Assembly: GCA_015063385.1 (NCBI GenBank) | Contig: SVUG01000006.1 | Coordinates: forward strand, 1-64,000 | Length of the DNA: 64,000 nt | Source: Oscillospiraceae bacterium | GTDB lineage: Bacteria; Bacillota; Clostridia; Oscillospirales; CAG-272 | Direction: 5' to 3' | Shown: positions 1 through 6,673 of the stretch, piece by piece | How positions within the stretch are numbered: the first letter of the stretch is position 1 | Layout: each line of letters begins with the position of its first letter | Program-made: the position numbers and the translations under genes | The notes under the pieces: generated by a model | Database searches by the model: none | What the model was told of the DNA's origin: nothing | Seen by the model: only the letters and a program-made list of their open reading frames with translations

Positions 1-34
1 AGCTGAACGATACTAATAGACCGAGGGCTTGAAC
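1..34 (+). rRNA. 3' end of a 23S rRNA gene (partial)
   Basis: The window opens with the conserved last bases of bacterial 23S rRNA (the gatactaatagaccgaggg motif followed by cttgaa). Only the extreme 3' end lies inside the window. The exact mature end is not certain to within a few bases. No 5S rRNA signature follows before the first terminator. Confidence 0.85.
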
Positions 35-134
35 TGTTGTTTTGCATAAAACAAATCTAGCAGAAGCAAGTTCGCACATTTCCTTGAGCTTCGTTTCTAT
101 CTCTTATTCGGTTTTTAATGGGCATTTTCAATAG

Positions 135-193
135 CCTTCCCCCAGCGTAGCGACATGGGGAAGGGGGACCGTTTGCGACGGCAAATGGTGGAT
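135..193. repeat. REP-like pair of adjacent hairpins
   Basis: Two consecutive inverted repeats: ccttcccc (135-142) with ggggaagg (157-164), then accgtttgc with gcaaatggt around 169-190. The G-rich and C-rich arms contrast with the AT-rich surroundings. The form is that of dispersed intergenic palindromes, but only one copy is visible here, so repetition in the genome is an inference. Confidence 0.45.
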
Positions 194-212
194 GAGGTGC
201 TAGAAAAAATAT

Positions 213-250
213 GGAGTCACGCAAAAGCGTGGCTTTTTGTTTTTTTTATA
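213..250 (+). terminator. Rho-independent terminator of the rRNA operon
   Basis: An 8-bp stem (agtcacgc/gcgtggct, one G-U pair, 4-nt A loop) at 215-234 is followed by a T-rich tract. It is the first terminator downstream of the 23S end and probably ends the rRNA transcript. Confidence 0.8.
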
Positions 251-294
251 TGGGTAATTGATGTCTTGGATTAAATGATTTTATATGAGCGATA

Positions 295-400
295 GATGCC
301 TCGGATAAGTAAAAAACGCCTTATATCTTTCCTAGTGCAAGCACTGAGAAATCTATGAGGCGTTTTTTACGTTGCTTCGCAACTAAAAATCCGGGGCATC
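295..400. repeat. Nested long inverted repeat
   Basis: Outer arms gatgcctcggat (295-306) and atccggggcatc (389-400) enclose inner arms gtaaaaaacgcc (309-320) and ggcgttttttac (359-370). A small gttgc/gcaac hairpin sits at 371-383. The inner pair continues with mismatches toward its centre. The A-tract and T-tract flanking the inner hairpin could act as a bidirectional terminator. The nested design also resembles a small non-autonomous element or an RNA structure. It encodes no protein. Confidence 0.5.
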
Positions 401-601
401 AGGTGAAGTATTACTGTACTTTGGGGCAGGTGTTTTGTCCGTCGCTTATACCGAAGTCCGTACAATTTGCGCGCCGGACGAATAAACTGCGCTGAGTCGG
501 CGCATTCTGCACCCGCTGCTCCGCAGCTCCCAAGCTTTTCTACGAAAACCTTGCCTCAGCTTGTTTGAAGTACCAGTAATGTATGCACCTGAACGAGTTG
601 C
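401..601. other. Intergenic stretch without a supported gene
   Basis: Between the nested inverted repeat and the next promoter I see no gene I can defend. It has higher GC than the flanks. A 68-codon open frame runs on the minus strand (446-652) and a 30-codon GTG-started frame on the plus strand. Neither has a Shine-Dalgarno sequence, and the minus frame crosses the promoter of the next gene. It may belong to the same dispersed element as the preceding repeat. Confidence 0.4.
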
Positions 602-631
602 TTGACAAATAGGGCAGAGGTGTGGTAAAAT
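602..631 (+). promoter_or_regulatory. Sigma-A-type promoter for the DUF4279 gene
   Basis: TTGACA (602-607) and TAAAAT (626-631) are separated by 18 bp. They lie about 70 bp upstream of the DUF4279-like start codon. Confidence 0.65.
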
Positions 632-703
632 ATTTATGTAACACTTTGACAATAGTCTTCTAGTGGTGTATTCAAGAGTTATGAAACAAGGGGAATGCTA
701 TAT

Positions 704-1108
704 ATGAAGAAATATTTTATACATTGTTCTATTAAAGGGGAAGAACTAGTACTGGACCAAATAAAAAAAGATATTCCCTTGAAAGCGGATTTGTATGAAA
801 AAGGGAAAGTGTACGTTGGAAAATATAACAAAAAACATTATCATCCACAAAAAACTAATCGTTGGATATGTTCTTGGGAATCTAATAACAAAGAGAATAT
901 TAATGCATTAATTAAAAGAATGTATGAAGATATAAGACCATATCTTAAGGCCGTGCAGGTATATTCACGAAAATTCAACTCTATTTTAGAAATTGTTATA
1001 TATATGGATGAGAATACATCTAGATTTAATGTCAAATTATCAAAGCAAAGCATTAAAATTCTTGATATGTTAAATGTTAAGTTCAGTTTAACATTTGTTG
1101 ATTTTTAA
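704..1108 (+). CDS. DUF4279-like protein
   Basis: Predicted soluble protein of 134 aa with no signal peptide or membrane segment. The pattern is that of DUF4279: a short strand with a GEEL turn, a basic middle ending in W.CSWES, a helix with IRPYLKAV, and a C-terminal strand-helix-strand (IYMDENTSRFNVKLS.QSIKILDMLN). Proteins of this family are small, of unknown biochemical function, and are often found near polymorphic toxins as putative immunity proteins; no toxin is visible here. The start at 704 is preferred because AAGGGG (689-693) sits about 10 nt upstream, whereas the in-frame ATG at 695 almost touches it. The gene is AT-rich compared with the opp operon, which suggests transfer. The family call is from memory of the motif pattern. 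Confidence 0.6.
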   Translation: MKKYFIHCSIKGEELVLDQIKKDIPLKADLYEKGKVYVGKYNKKHYHPQKTNRWICSWESNNKENINALIKRMYEDIRPYLKAVQVYSRKFNSILEIVIYMDENTSRFNVKLSKQSIKILDMLNVKFSLTFVDF

Positions 1109-1116
1109 GAGAAAAA

Positions 1117-1221
1117 ATGTATTACTTAAAGGTTTGGGAGAGTACATCAGATTGGCTTTGTGAAATAGATATAAAAAAATATTTTGATTTTTGGTATGAA
1201 GAGAACTTTATTTTTTGGTAA
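1117..1221 (+). CDS. 34-codon hypothetical peptide, possibly a gene fragment
   Basis: An ATG frame of 34 codons begins 8 nt after the DUF4279 stop and ends in WYEENFIFW. It is rich in aromatic residues (four Trp, several Tyr and Phe). It has no convincing Shine-Dalgarno sequence. The tight spacing suggests translation coupled to the upstream gene, but it may be the truncated 5' end of a longer lost gene. I do not recognise it. Confidence 0.3.
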   Translation: MYYLKVWESTSDWLCEIDIKKYFDFWYEENFIFW

Positions 1222-1241
1222 AAGAAAGGTGTAAAACGCTT

Positions 1242-1697
1242 ATGAAAAAGATAGTTGCTGGATTCGGGTTAATTTGCTTAACATTTTGCATTTTTCTCTT
1301 TTCATTAAGTTTTTGTGTTCGTAAACAGGTACACTTTATGTCCGGTGATTTAAGCGAGGGGCTGTTGCAAATTGATTATGTTAATGTTGTTACAGGAGAA
1401 GCTGGCATCGTTGAAAAAATTGAAGTGTATAGAACATTGACCGCAGAGGAACAAGAGCGCATTTTGTTGGAATTTGACAAAATAGAGTTTACTGCAGCTG
1501 TGGGAATGGAAATGCCAGTGATTAGTGGCGAAGCGTTAGTATTATGCTATTCAACGTATAAGTTGTATGTTACCTCGCGAGCTATAGAAAAAGAATTTAT
1601 TGATTCGTATGAAAACGATAATAGGGAGCAATTAATATATTTATCTTACAATCCTGAAATTTCGGAGTTAATTGATTCTATTAAAAACGGCGAGTAA
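1242..1697 (+). CDS. Small secreted or membrane-anchored protein of unknown function
   Basis: A 151-aa protein begins MKKIV and has one hydrophobic segment at about residues 4-26 that ends in SFCVRKQ. No lipobox is evident, so it is either a signal peptide or an N-terminal anchor. The remainder is a mixed alpha/beta domain with a LTAEEQERILLEFDK helix, which I cannot assign to a family. The start at 1242 has AAAGGT about 11 nt upstream; a TTG start at 1215 is less likely. The gene shares the AT-rich composition of the two small genes before it and ends at a strong terminator, so the three may form one acquired cassette. Confidence 0.55.
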   Translation: MKKIVAGFGLICLTFCIFLFSLSFCVRKQVHFMSGDLSEGLLQIDYVNVVTGEAGIVEKIEVYRTLTAEEQERILLEFDKIEFTAAVGMEMPVISGEALVLCYSTYKLYVTSRAIEKEFIDSYENDNREQLIYLSYNPEISELIDSIKNGE

Positions 1698-1764
1698 ATT
1701 TATGAACGCCTGAAAACACTACATATCTTTGATAAAAAATCATTATAGTTTAATTTTAAACTTA

Positions 1765-1798
1765 AACAGGTGCTGACTTTCGTCAGCACCTGTTCTGT
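1765..1798. terminator. Bidirectional terminator between convergent units
   Basis: Perfect 13-bp stem (aacaggtgctgac/gtcagcacctgtt, loop tttc), with a T-rich tail on the plus side. It separates the plus-strand small-gene cassette from the end of the minus-strand opp operon. Confidence 0.85.
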
Positions 1799-1799
1799 T

Positions 1800-2096
1800 T
1801 TATGAAGCAAGGAGCAAGATGAGATAGAGAATACCGAATGCAGCGCAAATTATGCCGATGGTCACTAGCATCGGGAAAATGTTCATTTTAACCGATTCCC
1901 AAAAGGTTTTTGCCCAATCCTTCGGTGTATGGCCGGGACGGAACTGAAATGCACCAAGCGGAGCTTTTGGAGGCTCGTTTTTTGCATTCTGCCCGTTATT
2001 ATCTGCCTTTTTACCATAAACAGAGGACATATCAGCTATTGTTCTGCCGTCGTCGTAATAGACGACTTTTTTCTTTTTCTTCTTGTTATCACTCAT
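1800..2096 (-). CDS. Small tail-anchored membrane protein at the end of the opp operon
   Basis: A 98-aa protein with a lysine-rich start (MSDNK then a K run), a polar middle (PPKAPLGAFQFRPGHTPKDWAKTFW) and one C-terminal membrane segment at about residues 71-97. It follows oppF by 29 nt, has AAAGGAG upstream of its start, and is the last gene before the terminator. No enzymatic motif is visible. Position and topology suggest an accessory protein of the peptide transporter, but that is inference. I do not recognise a named family. Confidence 0.6.
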   Translation of the reverse strand: MSDNKKKKKKVVYYDDGRTIADMSSVYGKKADNNGQNAKNEPPKAPLGAFQFRPGHTPKDWAKTFWESVKMNIFPMLVTIGIICAAFGILYLILLLAS

Positions 2097-2125
2097 TTGT
2101 GAATGCTCCTTTATAGCCGTTTGGC

Positions 2126-3241
2126 TTATTTGCTCAGCTTTTCCTCAGCGAGATGGCAGGCTGCAAAGTGACCGTCCTCATACTCACGGTAGGTGGGAGT
2201 GACGTACTTGCACTTTTCGGTAGCGTGCGGGCATCTGGTGTGGAAGCGGCATCCCGATGGGGGATTAGCAGGCGAGGGGATATCGCCGTTAAGAACGATT
2301 CTGTTCATCTTCACGTCAGGGTTCGGGTTAGGAATCGCAGAGAAGAGTGCCTTGGTGTAGGGGTGAATCGGATTTTCAAAGATATCCTTCTTATTACCGA
2401 ACTCAACCATAGAGCCGAGGTACATAACGCCAATCTTATCCGAAATGAACTTAACTACCGACAAATCGTGAGAAATGAACACGTAAGTCAGGTTCATTGA
2501 CTGCTGAAGCTCTTTTAAGAGGTTAATAATCTGTGCCTGAATTGAAACGTCAAGCGCGGAAACCGGCTCGTCACAAATTACGAGCTTAGGATTAACCGAA
2601 AGAGCACGTGCGATACAGATTCTCTGACGCTGTCCACCTGAGAACTCGTGGGGATAACGCTCAAAGTAGTAGTCACGAAGACCGCACTTATCCATCAGCT
2701 TAAGAACGTAGTCCTTAACCTCGTCCTTGGGAACTATACCGTGAACCTGAACCGGCTCGGAGAGGATATCTCCAACGGTACTTCTGGGAGGAAGGGAGGA
2801 GTAGGGGTCCTGGAAGATGATCTGCATCTTGGTGCGATGATTTCTCATTTCCTTGGTGTTGTAATTCGTAATATCCTCGCCGTCAAAGATAATTTGACCG
2901 CCGGTGGGCTGGTGAAGCTTGAGTATCGCACGGCCGAGGGTGGTCTTACCACATCCCGACTCACCAACGATACCGAGTGTTTCGCCCGCCTTGAGCTTGA
3001 AGGAAACGTCGTCAACTGCAACAAGCTCACGCTCAACCTTGCCGAGCAGAGATTTCTGAAGCGGGAAGGTCTTACGCATATGTCTTACCTCGAGAATAAC
3101 CTCGGGATCGAAGGGTGCCTTGAAATCCTCCTCGCGCTGTGCAGCAAAGGCGGCCTTGTTTTTTGCGTCTTCTTCTTTATAAGCAGCAACGACGGGATCA
3201 ACAACCTCCTCTATTTCGGGGTTCTTTTTCTTGTCAGCCAT
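2126..3241 (-). CDS. oppF: Oligopeptide/dipeptide ABC transporter ATPase, OppF type
   Basis: ATPase subunit (371 aa) of a peptide importer. It powers uptake through OppB/OppC together with OppD. Visible motifs: Walker A GESGCGKTTLG, Q-loop IIFQDPYSSL, signature FSGGQRQRICIARAL, Walker B LVICDEPVSALD, and the C-terminal Opp extension with a Cys cluster (PPSGCRFHTRCPHATEKC), which in OppF/DppF proteins binds a 4Fe-4S cluster. The N-terminus has about 45 extra charged residues. The start overlaps the end of oppD by 8 nt and has GGAGG just upstream, so translation is coupled. It belongs to the protease-SBP-opp operon. Confidence 0.93.
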   Translation of the reverse strand: MADKKKNPEIEEVVDPVVAAYKEEDAKNKAAFAAQREEDFKAPFDPEVILEVRHMRKTFPLQKSLLGKVERELVAVDDVSFKLKAGETLGIVGESGCGKTTLGRAILKLHQPTGGQIIFDGEDITNYNTKEMRNHRTKMQIIFQDPYSSLPPRSTVGDILSEPVQVHGIVPKDEVKDYVLKLMDKCGLRDYYFERYPHEFSGGQRQRICIARALSVNPKLVICDEPVSALDVSIQAQIINLLKELQQSMNLTYVFISHDLSVVKFISDKIGVMYLGSMVEFGNKKDIFENPIHPYTKALFSAIPNPNPDVKMNRIVLNGDIPSPANPPSGCRFHTRCPHATEKCKYVTPTYREYEDGHFAACHLAEEKLSK

Positions 3242-4583
3242 TGGTTTCCTCCTCTCTGTACAGGTGGCAAGCCACGTAGTGAGTGGGGCTTACCTGTACC
3301 ATTCCGGGATAGTCGCCTGAGCACTGACCAATGCATTTCGAGCATCTTTCCTTGAAGAAGCAGTGCTTAGGCATATTTACGGGGTTGGGAACATTACCGG
3401 GGATATTGAAGAGCGTGTCGCTGTCCGAGTCCATAGTGGGCTTGGATTTTTGAAGACCGATAGTGTAGGGGTGAAGGGGATTATGGAATATCTCCGATAC
3501 CGTACCCTGCTCAATAACACGTCCTGCATACATAACTACAACGTAATCTGCCATCTCGGCAATGATACCGAGGTCGTGTGTAATAAGCATAATCGAGCCG
3601 TCAATTCTCTGCTTCAAATCGCGGAGCAAATCAAGAATCTGCGCCTGAATGGTAACGTCAAGAGCCGTGGTAGGCTCGTCTGCGATAATAAGTCTGGGGT
3701 CGCATGCCAGAGCCATTGAAATCATAACTCTCTGACGCATACCGCCCGACAGTTCGTGGGGGAAGGAATTGTAAACACGCTCGGGCGCGGCAATGCCGAC
3801 AAGCTCAAGCATTTCAAGAGAACGGCGCTTTGCCATTTCCTTGGTAGCACCTGGGGTGTGAATGAACACAACCTCGTCGAGCTGATCACCGATAGTGAAT
3901 ACGGGGTTAAGTGAGGTCATAGGCTCCTGGAAAATCATTGAAATCTGACGGCCTCTGATGCGGTGAATTTCGCTCATAGGCATCTCGGCAATGTCGAATA
4001 CCTTTTCTTCCATCTCGTATACAAGCACGCCGGATTCGTTGGTTTCCTGAACGGGAACTCTTACGGGCTTTCCGTCCTTGCCGATGACGTCATTACCGTC
4101 CTTGTCCTTCTGATTCTCAAAGAGGATTTTACCGTTAGGCTTACGTTTGAACACGGGAATAGGGTTGCCGTGCTCGTCACGCTTGAAGTCGTAGGACTTG
4201 AAGCGAATGCTTCCTGAGTAAATCTGACCCTGGGGGCCTTGGAGCAGTCGCATAACCGACATACTCGTCACAGATTTACCGCAACCCGACTCACCAACGA
4301 TACCAACCGTTGCACCCTTGGGAATGTTAAAGGAAACACCGTTTACTGCCTTAACGACACCTTGGTCGGTGAAGAAGTAGGTATGAAGGTTGTCAATCTC
4401 AAGAATATTGCGATTGTCCTTCATTTCGGTGACGAATTCGCTTTCGTCAGCCTTTCTGTACTTCTTCTTCTCCAGTGCCTTCATAACCTTGGCATTTGCC
4501 TTGGCTATTTCGCGGATTTCTTTATTGGTAAGATAATGCTTCTCAGAGCTTTTTGTTGCTTTAACTTCATTATTCTGGCTCAT
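3234..4583 (-). CDS. oppD: Oligopeptide/dipeptide ABC transporter ATPase, OppD type, with insertion
   Basis: Second ATPase of the importer, 449 aa and longer than the usual roughly 330-350. Motifs are Walker A GESGCGKS, Q-loop MIFQEPMTSLNP, signature LSGGMRQRVMIS, Walker B LIIADEPTTALD, and the C-terminal Cys region (CFFKERCSKC). Two things explain the length. There is a 60-residue charged N-terminal extension. There is also an insertion of about 75 residues between Walker A and the Q-loop, rich in Lys, Asp, Gly and Asn (for example KDKDGNDVIGKDGKP). Reading frame and motifs are continuous, so this is not a frameshift. The stop lies 3 nt before the oppC frame's neighbour, and oppF overlaps its 3' end. 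Confidence 0.93.
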   Translation of the reverse strand: MSQNNEVKATKSSEKHYLTNKEIREIAKANAKVMKALEKKKYRKADESEFVTEMKDNRNILEIDNLHTYFFTDQGVVKAVNGVSFNIPKGATVGIVGESGCGKSVTSMSVMRLLQGPQGQIYSGSIRFKSYDFKRDEHGNPIPVFKRKPNGKILFENQKDKDGNDVIGKDGKPVRVPVQETNESGVLVYEMEEKVFDIAEMPMSEIHRIRGRQISMIFQEPMTSLNPVFTIGDQLDEVVFIHTPGATKEMAKRRSLEMLELVGIAAPERVYNSFPHELSGGMRQRVMISMALACDPRLIIADEPTTALDVTIQAQILDLLRDLKQRIDGSIMLITHDLGIIAEMADYVVVMYAGRVIEQGTVSEIFHNPLHPYTIGLQKSKPTMDSDSDTLFNIPGNVPNPVNMPKHCFFKERCSKCIGQCSGDYPGMVQVSPTHYVACHLYREEETNG

Positions 4584-4586
4584 ACA

Positions 4587-5669
4587 TTACCTCCTCATCT
4601 TGGGGTCGAGGGCGTCACGCAGACCGTCACCGATAAAGTTGAAACCAAGTACGGCGATGATAATGCAGATACCGGGAGGGCCCCACACGTTGAAATAGTT
4701 AGAAAGAATATCAGGGTCCTTAGCCGCGTTGATCATAGTACCCCATGCAGCGTACTGCTCGGGAGCGCCAAGACCAAGGTAGGAAAGGGAAGCCTCGTAA
4801 AGAATCATGCTACCAAGGCTGAGCGTCATAGAAACGATAAGCTGGGGCATAACGTTGGGAACGAGGTGCTTGAAGATTTTGCGGCCGGTGGAATAACCCA
4901 TAGCCTCCGCTGCAACCATATATTCCTGCTCACGAAGTGAGAGAATCTGACCGCGAACAAGACGTGCAGTACCCGACCAGGAGATGAGCGTCAAGAAGCC
5001 CATCAGCCAATAAATCTTGTACTGATAATCAAACATTGACATACCGCCCTCGCGCAGACCGTCGATAATAGTACCTACGATAAGCAGGATGGGGAAGCCG
5101 GGAAGACACATAAGAATATCGCATATTCTCATTATCACGTTGTCAATAACACCGCCAAAGTAGCCGGCAATTCCTCCGAAGATGATTCCGAGGAATGTGA
5201 CGATAAATACCGCCATAAAGCTGATAGTCAGCGAAATCTTACCGCCGTTCATCAGTCTTGCAAGAACGTCCTTACCGGTCTTGTCTGTGCCAAGCGGATG
5301 CTTAGCGCTCGGCTCGGAGAGCATATTGTCGGTAAGCTGGGTTTCAATTATTTGATAGAATCCCTGAACGTTGCCGTCCTCGTCCTGATACTCAACCCAC
5401 TTGGTTGTATACTCGGTTTTACCGTCCTTGTCTATCTCTGTGGGCGACACTCTATAAACGAGCGGACCAACCCAACAGAAGAGGAAGAGCGATACGACCA
5501 TGATAAGACCAATGATACTGAGCTTTGAACGGAAGAAACGGCGGATAACCATCTGCATAGGAGACATGAGCTTGAGCGATTGCTCGTGCGACACTTCTTC
5601 TACGATTTTTTCTGCTACAGCAACTTCTTCGTTTTCCGTAGCTTCAAGATTAAGTTCTTTGTTTTCCAT
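4587..5669 (-). CDS. oppC: Peptide ABC transporter permease, OppC type
   Basis: Inner-membrane permease, 360 aa. A cytoplasmic N-terminus of about 50 acidic residues leads into the OppC_N segment and a first membrane helix. An extended external loop of about 70 residues (containing the DKDGKTEY and EDGNVQGF stretches) follows, then the BPD_transp_1 core of five helices with the EAA-type loop EAMGYSTGRKIFKHLVPN. The PLGTDKTGKDVLARL motif typical of DppC/OppC is present. GGAGG lies ahead of the start. Like OppD it is longer than usual because of a loop insertion. It pairs with OppB to form the channel. Confidence 0.93.
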   Translation of the reverse strand: MENKELNLEATENEEVAVAEKIVEEVSHEQSLKLMSPMQMVIRRFFRSKLSIIGLIMVVSLFLFCWVGPLVYRVSPTEIDKDGKTEYTTKWVEYQDEDGNVQGFYQIIETQLTDNMLSEPSAKHPLGTDKTGKDVLARLMNGGKISLTISFMAVFIVTFLGIIFGGIAGYFGGVIDNVIMRICDILMCLPGFPILLIVGTIIDGLREGGMSMFDYQYKIYWLMGFLTLISWSGTARLVRGQILSLREQEYMVAAEAMGYSTGRKIFKHLVPNVMPQLIVSMTLSLGSMILYEASLSYLGLGAPEQYAAWGTMINAAKDPDILSNYFNVWGPPGICIIIAVLGFNFIGDGLRDALDPKMRR

Positions 5670-5680
5670 ATCGCACCTCC

Positions 5681-6661
5681 TTACTCAAGCTTAACTCTCG
5701 GGTCAACCACAGCGTACATAAGGTCTGCAAGCAGAACTCCTATAACGCTAAGCAGTGCCAAGAACATATTGTATCCCATTATGAAGGGAATGTCTGCAAC
5801 AAGCATCGCCTCGAACGCCTTATTACCGATACCGGGAAGACCGAATACCTGCTCTGTGATAATCGCACCTGAGAACAGACCGGGAAGAAGTCCCGCAAGC
5901 GAGGTGACGAGAGGAATCATTGTGTTTCTGAATGCGTGCTTGTAAATAACCACCTTTTCCTTAAGACCCTTTGCTCTTGCTGTACGGATATAGTCGGAGT
6001 TAAGAACCTCGAGCATATTCGTACGTGTCATTCTCATTCGTCCGCCGATACTCAGTATAACAACCGTCAGTATGGGAATGAACAAGTGCCACATCTGGTC
6101 AAGCAGGAGTGCAAATCCCGACAAATCCTTTGATGCATCAATAAGACCTGAAGCAGGGAACCACTCAAGCTGAATTGCGAAGATGTTCTTGAGCAACTGT
6201 CCGAAGAAGAAGGAGGGAAGAGAAATACCAATCATTACGAGTACCGTGACGATATAGTCGCGAATTGAATACTGATGCGTCGCGGCAGTGACGCCGAGAG
6301 GAATAGCAATCAGGAACTCGAAGATAGTAGCAATAAGCGCAACTGCAAAGGAAACGCCCATGTGGTCCTTGATAACGTCGATTACGGGGATGCCGTACTT
6401 GAAGCTCTCACCAAAATCAAAGCGAAGCAGCTTTCCGAGCCAGCTTACGTAGCCCTCGAATATGTTAGTGTCAAGGCCGTATGTTTTCATCATCGCATCA
6501 ATCAGCTCTTGCGACGTTTCCGCGCCGGTGGTCGTTATAGAAGAAAGCTTCTGGGTGACGAAGTCAACCGGCATGCATCTGATAAGAACGTAGATTATCA
6601 GAGAAACGCCAAGCAGTATAAGTATTGATAGCGCAAGTCTTTTAATTATATACTTTAACAT
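5681..6661 (-). CDS. oppB: Peptide ABC transporter permease, OppB type
   Basis: Inner-membrane permease, 326 aa. The N-terminal helix (YIIKRLALSILILLGVSLIIYV) is typical of OppB/DppB, followed by the conserved P.DFVTQKL loop, five more helices and the cytoplasmic coupling loop ARAKGLKEKVVIYKHAFRN. The start is placed at the ATG at 6661 because GGAGG lies 6 nt upstream; a longer TTG-started frame adds four codons that overlap this site. It lies 12 nt downstream of the binding-protein gene and 12 nt before oppC. Confidence 0.93.
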   Translation of the reverse strand: MLKYIIKRLALSILILLGVSLIIYVLIRCMPVDFVTQKLSSITTTGAETSQELIDAMMKTYGLDTNIFEGYVSWLGKLLRFDFGESFKYGIPVIDVIKDHMGVSFAVALIATIFEFLIAIPLGVTAATHQYSIRDYIVTVLVMIGISLPSFFFGQLLKNIFAIQLEWFPASGLIDASKDLSGFALLLDQMWHLFIPILTVVILSIGGRMRMTRTNMLEVLNSDYIRTARAKGLKEKVVIYKHAFRNTMIPLVTSLAGLLPGLFSGAIITEQVFGLPGIGNKAFEAMLVADIPFIMGYNMFLALLSVIGVLLADLMYAVVDPRVKLE

Positions 6662-6673
6662 AGCATCCTCCAA

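Noticed and set aside
35..212. Possible 5S rRNA gene after 23S
   Set aside because: No conserved 5S segments or fold are visible before the terminator at 213-250.
446..652. 68-codon minus-strand open frame near the rRNA end
   Set aside because: No Shine-Dalgarno sequence; it crosses the promoter at 602-631 and part of an element-like region. No recognisable domain.
3234..4583. Suspected frameshift in oppD because of its extra length
   Set aside because: All ATPase motifs are in one frame in the right order; the additional sequence is a charged loop, not a frame error.
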